Assembly (NCBI RefSeq): GCF_900188455.1
Contig: NZ_FZOL01000002.1
Span: 423,293 to 487,292, forward strand
Length of the DNA stretch: 64,000 nucleotides
Direction: 5' to 3'
Source: Pseudomonas japonica
Lineage (GTDB): Bacteria; Pseudomonadota; Gammaproteobacteria; Pseudomonadales; Pseudomonadaceae
A program made the translations under genes and the position numbers. The notes beneath the pieces were generated by a model that saw only the letters and a program-made list of their open reading frames with translations, did not search any database and was not told the DNA's origin. Below are positions 9,822-18,148 of this stretch, piece after piece (the first letter of the stretch is position 1; each line of letters opens with the position of its first letter).

Positions 9822-11222
9822 ATGATTGAAGTTGCCCTCGATACCGCAACCCCACAGGTTCCGTCTGTTATCCGGCTGCTGCTCGACAAGCTGGGCGTCG
9901 CCTACCGTGAAGTGGCCGACCACCCGCAGTTGCCGCCTGAAACCCGCCTCCAGGCCGTCCTTCTCGACGACTCGGTCGGCGCCCTGATGGTCCTGTTCCC
10001 TCAAAACCAGCTGCTCGACCTCAACCGCCTGACCGAACTGACCGGACGCAAGCTCGCCGCCGTTCCGCTGGAGCGACTGCAGCACATGCTCGACAAGCAC
10101 GGTTTGAAGGTCCTGCCCGGCATCCCGGCGCTGACCAGCTCGCCCTGCCTGTACGACGAGAGCGTGCTCAAGCCCTCGGCGCTGCTGGTGCAGTCGGGTG
10201 AAGCCGGCTTGCTGCTGGAGTTCGAGCGCGACGACTTCCGCAAGATGCTCAGCAAGGCCAGTGCCGGCCAGTTCGGCGAACTGCTGAGCCAGATCCAGCC
10301 CAACCTCGACCGGCCGGCGGACGACCGCGAGGAAATTACCCAGGCGGTCCAGGCATTCACCGCACGGCGTATTCAGCAGCGTCTGGAGTCGACCATCGAG
10401 ATCCCGCCGCTGGCCGAGACCGCGCAGAAGATCATCAAGCTGCGCGTCGATCCCAACGCCACCATCGACGACATCACCGGCGTGGTGGAAACCGATCCGG
10501 CACTGGCCGCCCAGGTGGTCAGCTGGGCGGCGTCGCCCTATTACGCCTCACCCGGCAAGATCCGCTCGGTGGAAGATGCCATCGTCCGCGTGCTGGGTTT
10601 CGATCTGGTGATCAACCTGGCGCTGGGCCTGGCTCTGGGCAAGACCCTCAGCCTGCCCAAGGACCACCCGCAACACACCACACCGTACTGGCAGCAATCG
10701 ATCTACACCGCGGCGGTGATCGAGGGCCTGACGCGTGCCATGCCGCGGGCCGAACGCCCCGAGGCGGGCCTGACCTACCTGGCGGGCCTGCTGCACAACT
10801 TCGGCTACCTGCTGCTGGCCCACGTGTTCCCGCCACACTTCTCGTTGATCTGCCGACACCTGGAGGTCAACCCGCACGTCTGCCACAGCTACGTCGAGCA
10901 GCACCTGCTGGGTATCAGCCGCGAGCAGATCGGCGCCTGGCTGATGCGTTTCTGGGACATGCCGGATGAGCTGGCCACCGCGCTGCGCTTCCAGAACGAT
11001 CCGTACTACGCCGGTGACCATGCACCGTTCGCCAACCTGGTGTGCCTGTCCGTCCGCCTGCTGCGCGCCCGTGGCATCGGTTCAGGGCCGGACGAGGCGA
11101 TTCCGGACGAACTGCTCGAGCGCCTGAACATCAGTCGCGAGAAAGCCGAGGATGTCGTGAACAAGGTGCTGGAAGCGGAAGTGATGCTGCGCGAACTGGC
11201 TTCGCAGTTCACCCAGCACTGA
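9822..11222 (+). CDS. YbaK-like plus HDOD domain fusion protein
   Basis: A 466-residue protein with two modules. The N-terminal ~155 residues resemble the YbaK/ProX aminoacyl-tRNA deacylase fold (RLLLDKLGVAYREV, then DLNRLTELTGRKLAAV). The C-terminal ~270 residues are an HDOD domain (IPPLAETAQKIIKLRVDPNA, GLLHNFGYLLLAHVFP), a non-catalytic HD-like signalling module. ATG at 9822 gives the expected deacylase start. Whether the first module retains tRNA-editing activity cannot be judged here. The fusion is known in Pseudomonas; its pathway is unclear. Positioned after recG on the same strand. Confidence 0.88.
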   Translation: MIEVALDTATPQVPSVIRLLLDKLGVAYREVADHPQLPPETRLQAVLLDDSVGALMVLFPQNQLLDLNRLTELTGRKLAAVPLERLQHMLDKHGLKVLPGIPALTSSPCLYDESVLKPSALLVQSGEAGLLLEFERDDFRKMLSKASAGQFGELLSQIQPNLDRPADDREEITQAVQAFTARRIQQRLESTIEIPPLAETAQKIIKLRVDPNATIDDITGVVETDPALAAQVVSWAASPYYASPGKIRSVEDAIVRVLGFDLVINLALGLALGKTLSLPKDHPQHTTPYWQQSIYTAAVIEGLTRAMPRAERPEAGLTYLAGLLHNFGYLLLAHVFPPHFSLICRHLEVNPHVCHSYVEQHLLGISREQIGAWLMRFWDMPDELATALRFQNDPYYAGDHAPFANLVCLSVRLLRARGIGSGPDEAIPDELLERLNISREKAEDVVNKVLEAEVMLRELASQFTQH

Positions 11223-11235
11223 AGCACTGCGCGAA

Positions 11236-11311
11236 GGACCGCAACGCGGTCCCTGTGTCACCTCGAGCCGGGCCTGCTGCGCAGGCCTTTCGCGGGCAAG
11301 CCCGATCCTAC
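11236..11311. repeat. Hairpin and REP-type palindrome after the HDOD gene
   Basis: GGACCGC-AAC-GCGGTCC hairpin at 11236-11252, followed by a REP-like unit at 11271-11311 (GCCTGCTGCGCAGGC, then TTCGCGGGCAAGCCCGATCCTAC). This is typical extragenic repeat material of Pseudomonas and fills the gap between two convergent genes. Confidence 0.7.
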
Positions 11312-11676
11312 TTCTTCGGTTTCAGGTACTTCATCAAGCCCTGGAACCACATCACCAGCGCCGGATTGCCCTTGATCTGGATGGTCTTGTCCTGAATCCC
11401 CTGCATGAACGCCAGTTGCTTGTTCTTCGCCTGAAGGGTCTCGAAGCCGAACGCGGCATCCCTGAAGGCGATGGCGAACGCTGGTGCCGGGTGCGTGCCA
11501 CCACTGCTGCTGATGCGGCTGTCCTTGACGATGAAATGCCGGGCGGCCTTGCCGTCCAGGGTCTGGAGCTGGAACACCAGGTCCTTGTTCTGCAACTGCT
11601 GCTGGAACGCCGGATTCTTGCGACTGGCCCGGGCCATCAACAGCCCCATGGCCCAAAGGAGAAAGCGGAACTTCAT
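11308..11676 (-). CDS. Conserved hypothetical protein, possibly SCP2-like
   Basis: A 122-residue basic protein with a hydrophobic start (MKFRFLLWAMGLLMARASRK) that could be a membrane-associating helix rather than a cleaved signal. The rest suggests the compact alpha/beta sterol-carrier (SCP2) fold: VFQLQTLDGKAARHFIVKD, then FAIAFRDAAFGFETL, and a C-terminal helix region with IKGNPALVMWFQGLMKYL. The SCP2 suggestion rests on this strand pattern and the IKGNPALVMWF-like end, and is tentative. ATG at 11676 has GAGGCG upstream on the minus strand. It stands alone between the HDOD gene and hupA. Confidence 0.7.
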   Translation of the reverse strand: MKFRFLLWAMGLLMARASRKNPAFQQQLQNKDLVFQLQTLDGKAARHFIVKDSRISSSGGTHPAPAFAIAFRDAAFGFETLQAKNKQLAFMQGIQDKTIQIKGNPALVMWFQGLMKYLKPKK

Positions 11677-11769
11677 GACTGCGCCTCGGTGAAAAAATGA
11701 CTGGCTGGCGCAGTTTATCTTTTTAGCGAACGAAAGCTACAGAATCAGTGGCTTTTCTCTCACGTTCGC

Positions 11770-11803
11770 CGCAAAACAAAACGGGCATCCCTGGGATGCC
11801 CGT
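11770..11803 (-). terminator. Terminator after hupA
   Basis: Stem ACGGGCATCC (11781-11790) with GGATGCCCGT (11794-11803) and a 3-base loop. On the minus strand it is followed by a T-rich run (TTTTGTTTTG), placing it correctly after hupA. Confidence 0.85.
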
Positions 11804-11826
11804 TCTGTCTGCATTCGCTGCGTCCA

Positions 11827-12102
11827 CTACGGATTGACGCTGTCCTTGAGGTTTTTGCCCGGCTTGAAGGCGACCGTGTTGCTCGCCTTGATTTTCACCG
11901 GCTCGCCGGTTTGCGGGTTCTTGCCGGTGCGAGCACCGCGGTGACGCTGTTCGAAGGTGCCAAAACCAACCAGGGTCACAGTGTCCTTCTTGCTCAATGC
12001 AACGGCGATTTCATCGAGAATGGCATTCAGAACACGGTTGGCCTGCTCTTTGGTGAGGTCGGCCTTATCGGCGATGGCTGCGGCGAGATCGGGTTTACGC
12101 AT
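11827..12102 (-). CDS. hupA: DNA-binding protein HU (alpha-like)
   Basis: Small nucleoid protein that bends and compacts DNA. It has 91 residues; the family signature GFGTFEQRHRGARTGKNPQTG is followed by VKIKASNTVAFKPGKNLKD. The Pro at the DNA-intercalating tip (NPQTGE) is present. ATG at 12102 gives the standard HU N-terminus (MRKPDLAAAIA); an in-frame upstream extension is not HU-like. The gene is monocistronic, with its own terminator. Confidence 0.96.
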   Translation of the reverse strand: MRKPDLAAAIADKADLTKEQANRVLNAILDEIAVALSKKDTVTLVGFGTFEQRHRGARTGKNPQTGEPVKIKASNTVAFKPGKNLKDSVNP

Positions 12103-12290
12103 GGTGAAGCCTCTTTGACGGAATTTTTTGTTGTTATGCCGTGCTGCCTTTGCAAGCAGCGCCCAAGGCACCGCAGGCTCTAAACTGCGGCAGACGGAAG
12201 TGAGGATGGCACGCCGCCAAGGGCCGCGCCAGTCTCTGGGCGGCCATTGGCAAGACAATAGGACGCTAAATCCGACAGAACGACCGGTAT

Positions 12291-13439
12291 TTACGCCAGA
12301 AGGGGCGGAAGCTGGCGATTCAGCGCCAGCTTCTCCATTACCGCGCTACCGGTCAGTGCATAACCGAGCAATTGGCCCTGGGCATCGTGGCAGAGCACTT
12401 TCAGGTCCCCGCCCTGCCCTTCGACAGTCCATTTTCCTTCCGTACCCAGGGGCGGAGGCGACACCACCAGCGGGCAGACAGGGGTCTTCACCGTGACCGG
12501 CATCGAGCCGTAGGTCACCGTGCCGGGATTGCCCGCCAGGGTCTGCGCCAACGCGCGTGCGCTCGCCATCAGGGGCATCACGTAGAGCAGGTTGAGACCC
12601 TCGACCTCGGCGCAATCACCCAGGGCGAAGATATTGGCGTGGGAGGTGCGCAGTTGCCGGTCCACCACCACCCCGCGATTGATACGCAGGCCCGCCGCCG
12701 CCGCGAGGTCGGTGCGCGGCTTCAGGCCGACCGCCGAGACCACCAGGTCGCAGGCGATCATGCTGCCATCCGACAGGTGAGCTTCCAGCCCCTGCGCCAC
12801 TCGCTGCAGACGGGTCACGACCGGCCCCAGGTGGAAGCGCACGCCCAGCCCTTCCAGAGCGCTCTGGACCGCCGCCGCGGCGGCCGGATGCAGCAAGGTC
12901 GGCATGACCTGCTCGCACGGCGCCACCACCGCGACCTCGAAGCCGCCCAGGCTCATGTCATTGGCGAATTCGCAGCCAATCAGGCCAGCACCGAGGATCA
13001 GCACCCGGCGCTTGCCGACCGCGGCAGCCCGGAAGCGCGCGTAATCCTCGAGGTCGTTGATCGGGAACACCGCGTCGCCGCCATCGCCATCGATCGGTAC
13101 ACGCACGGTTTCCGCGCCCCAGGCCAGCACCAGGTCGCGATAGCGCACCTGCTCTTCGCCGATCCACAGGCGCTTGTGGCCTGGATCGATGCCACTGATA
13201 CGGGTGTGGGTGCGCACCTCGGCCTTGAGCTGCTCGGCCATGGCGCCGGGTTCGGCCATGCTCAGGCCGTCGGCATCCTTGTTCTTGGCAAAACCGGTAG
13301 AAAGCATCGGTTTGGAATAGGAGCGGCCATCGTCCGCGCTGATCAGCAGCAACGGCGTCTCGCCGTCGAGCTTGCGAAATTCGCGAGCGAGGTTGTAGCC
13401 CGCCAGTCCGGTGCCGATTATCACTACGGGATCGGTCAT
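12291..13439 (-). CDS. rubB: Rubredoxin-NAD(+) reductase
   Basis: FAD-dependent enzyme that passes electrons from NADH to rubredoxin. The 382 residues include the FAD-binding glycine motif ([14 protein letters not shown]) at the N-terminus, a second NADH-binding glycine motif ([15 protein letters not shown]) near residue 150 and a late FAD motif ([12 protein letters not shown]). ATG at 13439 starts just before the first glycine motif. It follows the rubredoxin gene by 35 bases on the same strand, so electron donor and carrier are coexpressed. The partner system downstream of rubredoxin (oxidative-stress reduction or alkane oxidation) is not shown here. Confidence 0.93.
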   Translation of the reverse strand: MTDPVVIIGTGLAGYNLAREFRKLDGETPLLLISADDGRSYSKPMLSTGFAKNKDADGLSMAEPGAMAEQLKAEVRTHTRISGIDPGHKRLWIGEEQVRYRDLVLAWGAETVRVPIDGDGGDAVFPINDLEDYARFRAAAVGKRRVLILGAGLIGCEFANDMSLGGFEVAVVAPCEQVMPTLLHPAAAAAVQSALEGLGVRFHLGPVVTRLQRVAQGLEAHLSDGSMIACDLVVSAVGLKPRTDLAAAAGLRINRGVVVDRQLRTSHANIFALGDCAEVEGLNLLYVMPLMASARALAQTLAGNPGTVTYGSMPVTVKTPVCPLVVSPPPLGTEGKWTVEGQGGDLKVLCHDAQGQLLGYALTGSAVMEKLALNRQLPPLLA

Positions 13440-13474
13440 GCCTTGAATGTCCTTGTCAGGGGGAAAAAAGCGGA

Positions 13475-13642
13475 TCAGCCGATGGCGATCATTTCGAAAT
13501 CGGTCTTGCCCACGCCGCAATCCGGGCACAGCCAGTCCTCGGGTACATCTTCCCAGCGCGTGCCCGGGGCGATGCCGTCATCAGGCCAGCCCTCGGCCTC
13601 GTCATAGATCAGGCCGCACACCACGCATTGCCACTTTTTCAT
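13475..13642 (-). CDS. rubA: Rubredoxin
   Basis: A 55-residue one-iron electron carrier, read directly from the minus strand. The two iron-binding pairs are visible: CVVCG near residues 6-10 and CPDCG near residues 39-43, with the aromatic core [15 protein letters not shown] and [10 protein letters not shown] between them. AAGGAG lies upstream of ATG at 13642. It precedes its reductase in a two-gene operon that diverges from ubiC. Confidence 0.95.
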   Translation of the reverse strand: MKKWQCVVCGLIYDEAEGWPDDGIAPGTRWEDVPEDWLCPDCGVGKTDFEMIAIG

Positions 13643-13801
13643 CAGTTTCTCCTTGGATTCAGGCCAGGCACGATCATTGTGTTATGGATATGGCGATCGA
13701 CCCTCAGCGGGCTTTGTACTGAGCCCGGCCAACCTATGCAAGCCGCCTCGCCAAACATGTTAAGCTCCGGCGCTTCACTGGCCTGTAACTGCATACCTAC
13801 C

Positions 13802-14368
13802 GTGCCAAACGAATCCCCGCAATATCCCGCCGCACCCTGGACGCCGCATACGCCGCGGCTCGCCGCGAAGACCCCGGCGCTGATCCTCGACTGGCTGTTC
13901 GACCAGGGTTCCCTGACCCGCCGCCTGACCCGTCTGTCCGCCCAGCAATTTTCCGTGACCCCGCTCTACGAGGGTTGGCAGTCCCTGCGCGAAGACGAAT
14001 GCCTGGCCCTGGGCCTGGCGCCCGGTAGTGAGGGCTGGGTCCGTGAAGTCTATCTGCGCGGCCACGGCGAGCCCTGGGTGTTCGCCCGCAGCGTGGCTGG
14101 CCGCGACGCCCTGCGCGACGACGGCCTGGACATGGAATCACTGGGCAGCCGCTCGCTGGGCGAACTGCTGTTCTGCGACCAGGGCTTCGCCCGTCAGGCC
14201 ATCGAGGTCTGCCAGTATCCAGCCGCCTGGCTGCCCGTCGAGCAGGCGGTCGACGGCCTCTGGGGGCGCCGTTCGCGCTTCGACCGTGGCGCCCTGCGCC
14301 TGCTGGTGGCCGAAGTCTTCCTGCCCGCCCTGTGGCAGGCAACCGCAGCGTACAAGGAGGTGCGCTGA
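13802..14368 (+). CDS. ubiC: Chorismate pyruvate-lyase UbiC
   Basis: Converts chorismate to 4-hydroxybenzoate and pyruvate, the first committed step of ubiquinone synthesis. 188 residues from the GTG at 13802, close to the family norm. Conserved segments: [33 protein letters not shown] (including the active-site Arg region), SLGELLF and [11 protein letters not shown] at 13802 was chosen by length and family N-terminus; an in-frame ATG at 13736 would add 22 residues. The stop overlaps the ubiA start (TGATG), so the two enzymes are translationally coupled. Confidence 0.92.
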   Translation: MPNESPQYPAAPWTPHTPRLAAKTPALILDWLFDQGSLTRRLTRLSAQQFSVTPLYEGWQSLREDECLALGLAPGSEGWVREVYLRGHGEPWVFARSVAGRDALRDDGLDMESLGSRSLGELLFCDQGFARQAIEVCQYPAAWLPVEQAVDGLWGRRSRFDRGALRLLVAEVFLPALWQATAAYKEVR

Positions 14369-15258
14369 TGTACCTGAATCTGCTCAAGTCGCTCAATCGC
14401 CTGCATCCGCGGGCCTGGGACTTCATCCAGTTGAGCCGCATGGACAAGCCGATCGGCATCTACCTGTTGCTGTGGCCGACCCTGTCGGCGGTGTGGATCG
14501 CCGCCAACGGCGCACCCACGCTGGCCAACGTGCTGATTTTCCTGTTCGGCGTGGTGTTCATGCGCGCCGCCGGCTGCGCCATCAACGACTTCGCCGACCG
14601 CAAGGTGGATGGCCACGTCAAACGCACCGCCGAGCGGCCCCTGGCGGCCGGGCGGATCAGCGCCCGCGAGGCCCTGACGCTGTTCGTCATCCTGCTGGGG
14701 GTCAGCTTCCTGCTGGTGCTGTGCACCAACCAGAAGACCGTGCTGCTGTCGTTCGGCGCGGTCGCCCTGGCAGCGTGCTACCCGTTCATGAAGCGCTACA
14801 CCTACTACCCGCAGGTGGTGCTTGGCGCGGCCTATTCCTGGGGCATCCCCATGGCCTTCACCGCGGCCACCGGCGAGCTGCCGGCGATCGCCTGGCTGCT
14901 GTACATCGCCAACCTGTTGTGGACGGTGGGGTATGACACCTACTACGCCATGGTCGACCGCGACGATGACCTGAAGATCGGTGTGAAATCCACGGCGATC
15001 CTCTTCGGCGAGGCCGATCGCATCATCATTCTGTCGCTGCAGGGCGCGTCGCTGCTGTGCCTGCTGCTGGCGGGCAATCAGTTCGGTCTGGGGGGCTGGT
15101 TCCACCTGGGCCTGTTCGGCGCGGCGCTGTGTTTCGCCTGGGAATACTGGTCGACCCGCGGCCTGGAGCGGGAGGCCTGCTTCAAGGCGTTCCTGCACAA
15201 CCATTGGGCCGGGTTGATCATCTTCGTCAGCATCGTGATCCACTACCTCACGCGCTGA
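14368..15258 (+). CDS. ubiA: 4-hydroxybenzoate octaprenyltransferase UbiA
   Basis: Integral membrane prenyltransferase that attaches the polyprenyl tail to 4-hydroxybenzoate supplied by UbiC. The 296 residues form a multi-helix membrane protein. Both Asp-rich metal/diphosphate motifs are present: [15 protein letters not shown] near residue 72 and [13 protein letters not shown] near residue 195. The ATG overlaps the ubiC stop by one base. A REPIN follows the gene. Confidence 0.97.
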   Translation: MYLNLLKSLNRLHPRAWDFIQLSRMDKPIGIYLLLWPTLSAVWIAANGAPTLANVLIFLFGVVFMRAAGCAINDFADRKVDGHVKRTAERPLAAGRISAREALTLFVILLGVSFLLVLCTNQKTVLLSFGAVALAACYPFMKRYTYYPQVVLGAAYSWGIPMAFTAATGELPAIAWLLYIANLLWTVGYDTYYAMVDRDDDLKIGVKSTAILFGEADRIIILSLQGASLLCLLLAGNQFGLGGWFHLGLFGAALCFAWEYWSTRGLEREACFKAFLHNHWAGLIIFVSIVIHYLTR

Positions 15259-15281
15259 CCTCGTGATGTGCACAATCCCTC

Positions 15282-15395
15282 GTAGGAGCTGGCTTGCCTG
15301 CGAACGACGGCACAGCCGTCGCAAGACCTGAGTCCCAGGTAAGCCTGACCCCCTGCGGCCGCTTCGCGCCCGTTCGCAGGCAAGCCAGCGCCTAC
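15282..15395. repeat. REPIN: two inverted REP units
   Basis: GTAGGAGCTGGCTTGCCTGC at 15282 and its near-complement ending at 15395 (GCAGGCAAGCCAGCGCCTAC) flank a spacer with its own short hairpins. It occupies nearly all of the gap between the convergent ubiA and DUF4315-like genes. Confidence 0.85.
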
Positions 15396-15415
15396 AAGGA
15401 AGGCATCATCCAGCG

Positions 15416-15784
15416 CTACGGCTTGGCCACGTGCCACACATCCTTCATGCCATCGCCCGTCATGTCACCGGCCTTCTTGTCCTTGACGAAGGTGTACAGC
15501 GGCTTGCCGTCATAGGCCCATTGCATGCTGCCGTCGTCGCGCTTGATCTGCGTCCACTTGCCTTCGGCCTTCTCGCCGCCCGCGGCCATCAGGGGTGGCC
15601 AGTTCTTCGCGCATTCGCCATTGCACATCGACTTGCCGGCGCTGTCCTTGTCGAAGGTGTAGAGCGTCATGCCGGCATGATCCACCAGCATTCCGGCCTT
15701 CTCCATGGCATGGTCGGCCATGGCCAATCCCGGTAGTGCCAGCGTCGCGCAAAGAGCCATCCAGTTCAGCGTATGTCGTGTCAT
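15416..15784 (-). CDS. Secreted COG4315-type repeat protein
   Basis: A 122-residue exported protein: signal peptide ending near ALPGLAMA, then two copies of the short 'secreted lipoprotein repeat' motif (GMTLYTFDKDSAGKSMCNGECAKNW and GKPLYTFVKDKKAGDMTG). The first copy contains a Cys pair. Such proteins are widespread in proteobacteria and their function is unknown. ATG at 15784 has GGTGA six bases upstream; a GTG nine bases further upstream is the alternative. It diverges from phoB. Confidence 0.85.
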   Translation of the reverse strand: MTRHTLNWMALCATLALPGLAMADHAMEKAGMLVDHAGMTLYTFDKDSAGKSMCNGECAKNWPPLMAAGGEKAEGKWTQIKRDDGSMQWAYDGKPLYTFVKDKKAGDMTGDGMKDVWHVAKP

Positions 15785-15860
15785 TGGATTCACCGTGTTT
15801 GTCGGGATCGGGATTTAAAGCCTAGTTCAGTAACAAGAAGTTGCTGCAACGGCCCCGGAC

Positions 15861-15878
15861 TTGTCACACAGCTGCAAT
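15861..15878 (+). promoter_or_regulatory. Pho box upstream of phoB
   Basis: Two heptamers in the 7-4-7 layout of PhoB sites: TTGTCAC-ACAG-CTGCAAT. The first matches the CTGTCAT consensus well, the second less so. A TATCTA-like -10 lies about nine bases downstream (15887-15892), so PhoB probably activates its own operon here. Confidence 0.65.
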
Positions 15879-15931
15879 AATTCCGTTATCTAATGCGGGC
15901 CAAGACACCAGAGTCCGGGAGAGGTTTGAGC

Positions 15932-16621
15932 ATGGTTGGCAGAAACATTCTGATCGTCGACGACGAAGCGCCAATTCGCGAGATGATCGCCGTTGCATTG
16001 GAAATGGCCGGCTATGACTGCCTGGAGGCCGAGAATTCCCAGCAGGCGCACGCCATCATCGTCGATCGCAAGCCGGACCTGATCCTGCTCGACTGGATGC
16101 TGCCGGGCACTTCCGGCATCGAACTGGCCCGCCGCCTGAAGCGCGACGAGCTGACCAGCGACGTACCGATCATCATGCTCACCGCCAAGGGTGAGGAAGA
16201 CAACAAGATCCAGGGTCTGGAAGTCGGCGCCGACGACTACATCACCAAGCCGTTCTCGCCACGCGAGCTGGTCGCCCGCCTCAAGGCCGTACTGCGCCGC
16301 GCTGGCCCGACCGATGGCGAAGCACCGATCGAAGTCGGCGGCCTGCTGCTCGACCCGATCAGCCACCGCGTGACCATCGACGGCAAACCGGCCGAGATGG
16401 GCCCGACCGAATACCGCCTGCTGCAATTCTTCATGACCCACCAGGAGCGCGCCTATACCCGGGGCCAGTTGCTCGACCAGGTGTGGGGCGGCAACGTCTA
16501 TGTCGAAGAACGCACCGTCGACGTGCATATCCGGCGTCTGCGCAAAGCGCTGGGTGATGCCTACGAGAATCTGGTACAAACCGTTCGCGGCACCGGTTAC
16601 CGTTTCTCGACCAAGGGCTGA
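15932..16621 (+). CDS. phoB: Phosphate-regulon response regulator PhoB
   Basis: OmpR-family transcription factor that binds Pho boxes when phosphorylated by PhoR under phosphate limitation. The 229 residues contain a receiver domain with the acidic pocket Asp10/Asp11, phospho-acceptor Asp54 ([10 protein letters not shown]) and the TKPF lysine, then a winged-helix DNA-binding domain (TPTEY-like [24 protein letters not shown]). ATG at 15932 has GGGAGAGG upstream. An in-frame start 39 bases earlier would add non-family residues. phoR follows after 102 bases. Confidence 0.98.
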   Translation: MVGRNILIVDDEAPIREMIAVALEMAGYDCLEAENSQQAHAIIVDRKPDLILLDWMLPGTSGIELARRLKRDELTSDVPIIMLTAKGEEDNKIQGLEVGADDYITKPFSPRELVARLKAVLRRAGPTDGEAPIEVGGLLLDPISHRVTIDGKPAEMGPTEYRLLQFFMTHQERAYTRGQLLDQVWGGNVYVEERTVDVHIRRLRKALGDAYENLVQTVRGTGYRFSTKG

Positions 16622-16677
16622 CAACTGCCGCACGCCGCAAGCCAAAAGCCTCAGGCAAGAGCAAAAGCACAAGGAGA

Positions 16678-16708
16678 TCGGCTTCAGCCTTGCAATGCGA
16701 AGCCGATC
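16678..16708 (+). other. Inverted repeat between phoB and phoR
   Basis: ATCGGCTTC at 16678-16686 pairs with GAAGCCGAT at 16700-16708 around a 13-base loop, in the 102-base phoB-phoR gap and just before the phoR ribosome site (AAGGA) and TTG start. There is no T-run, so it looks more like an mRNA stem than a terminator; it could tune phoR relative to phoB. Confidence 0.5.
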
Positions 16709-16723
16709 CGCAAGGATTCCCAA

Positions 16724-18034
16724 TTGAACCAGAACTGGCACGGCACCCTGATTCGCCACATGCTGCTGCTGATCACCGTCTGCCTGCTGGTCGGGCTGAT
16801 CAGCGGTTACTACGGCTGGAGCCTGGCCCTTGGCCTGGCGGTCTACCTGGGCTGGACCCTCAAGCAGATGCTGCGCCTGCACCAATGGCTGCAGGAGCAC
16901 AAATCCGACGAGCCGCCACCGGATGGCTACGGCCTGTGGGGTGAGGTGTTCGACAGCATCTATCACCTGCAACGTCGCGACCAGCGCGTGCGCGGGCGTC
17001 TGCAGGCGGTGATCGACCGTGTCCAGGAGTCCACCGCCGCGCTGAAGGACGCGGTGATCATGCTCGACAGCGAAGGCAACCTGGAATGGTGGAACCGCGC
17101 CGCCGAGACCCTGCTGGGCCTGAAGACCCCGCAGGACAGCGGCCAGCCGGTGACCAACCTGGTGCGCCATCCGCGCTTCAAGGAATACTTCGAACAGGAC
17201 AACTACCTCGAACCGCTGGAAATCCCTTCGCCGACCAGCGACCGCATCCGCATCCAGTTCCACATCACCCGCTACGGCAACAACGAGCACCTGATGCTGG
17301 TTCGCGATGTCACCCGCATCCACCAGCTGGAACAGATGCGCAAGGACTTCGTCGCCAACGTCTCCCACGAACTGCGCACGCCGCTGACCGTGATCGCCGG
17401 CTACCTGGAAACCCTCCTGGACAACGTCGAGGACGTCAATCCGCGCTGGGTCCGGGCCCTGCAGCAGATGGCGCAACAGGGCTCGCGGATGCAGACCCTG
17501 CTCAACGACCTGCTGCTCCTGGCCAAGCTGGAAGCCACCGACTACCCCTCGGACAACCACCCGGTGGCCATCGACACCCTGCTGCAATCGATCAAGGGCG
17601 ATGCCCAGGCCCTGTCCGGCCAGCGCAACCAGCGCATCACCCTGGACGCCCAGTCCGGCCTGCGCCTGAAGGGCAGCGAGACGGAATTGCGCAGTGCCTT
17701 CTCCAACCTGATCTTCAACGCCGTGAAGTACACCCAGGACGAAGGCAACATCCGTATCCGCTGGTGGGCCGATGAACAGGGCGCGCACCTCAGCGTGCAG
17801 GATTCCGGCATCGGCATCGACGCCAAGCACCTGCCGCGCCTGACCGAACGCTTCTACCGGGTCGACTCCAGCCGCGCCTCCAATACCGGCGGCACGGGCC
17901 TGGGCCTGGCGATCGTCAAGCACGTGCTGCTGCGCCACCGCGGTCGCCTGGATATCAGCAGCGTGCCCGGCCACGGCAGCACCTTCACCTGCCACTTCCC
18001 CGCCGCCCAGCTCGTCGCGCAGAAGGCTTACTGA
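16724..18034 (+). CDS. phoR: Phosphate-regulon sensor kinase PhoR
   Basis: Membrane histidine kinase/phosphatase that controls PhoB through the Pst-PhoU complex. The 436 residues show two N-terminal membrane helices (residues 11-45), a PAS domain (about 100-200), the phosphorylated His215 in FVANVSHELRTPLTV, and the ATPase domain with N box (FSNLIFNAVKYT), DSGIGID and GGTGLGLAIVK. The start is TTG, with AAGGA about seven bases upstream; a weak start fits the usual kinase-to-regulator ratio. Only a short periplasmic loop exists, as in other PhoR proteins. Confidence 0.97.
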   Translation: MNQNWHGTLIRHMLLLITVCLLVGLISGYYGWSLALGLAVYLGWTLKQMLRLHQWLQEHKSDEPPPDGYGLWGEVFDSIYHLQRRDQRVRGRLQAVIDRVQESTAALKDAVIMLDSEGNLEWWNRAAETLLGLKTPQDSGQPVTNLVRHPRFKEYFEQDNYLEPLEIPSPTSDRIRIQFHITRYGNNEHLMLVRDVTRIHQLEQMRKDFVANVSHELRTPLTVIAGYLETLLDNVEDVNPRWVRALQQMAQQGSRMQTLLNDLLLLAKLEATDYPSDNHPVAIDTLLQSIKGDAQALSGQRNQRITLDAQSGLRLKGSETELRSAFSNLIFNAVKYTQDEGNIRIRWWADEQGAHLSVQDSGIGIDAKHLPRLTERFYRVDSSRASNTGGTGLGLAIVKHVLLRHRGRLDISSVPGHGSTFTCHFPAAQLVAQKAY

Positions 18035-18082
18035 TCCAGCGCACTTTGCATTTGCGCCCTCAGCCGCTACATTGGCGGACCC

Positions 18083-18111
18083 GTGCCAGCACGAGCTGGC
18101 ACCTATTTCTT
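18083..18111 (+). terminator. Likely terminator after phoR
   Basis: GTGCCAGC (18083-18090), ACGA loop, GCTGGCAC (18095-18102), then CTATTTCTT. Perfect 8-bp stem; the T-run is interrupted. Confidence 0.6.
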
Positions 18112-18148
18112 ACTATTTCAAGAACACGGAACGCCGTAAAACCCCATC

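Noticed and set aside
15890..17995. A 701-codon open frame antisense to phoB-phoR
   Set aside because: It overlaps two certain genes fully, and has shadow-like composition.
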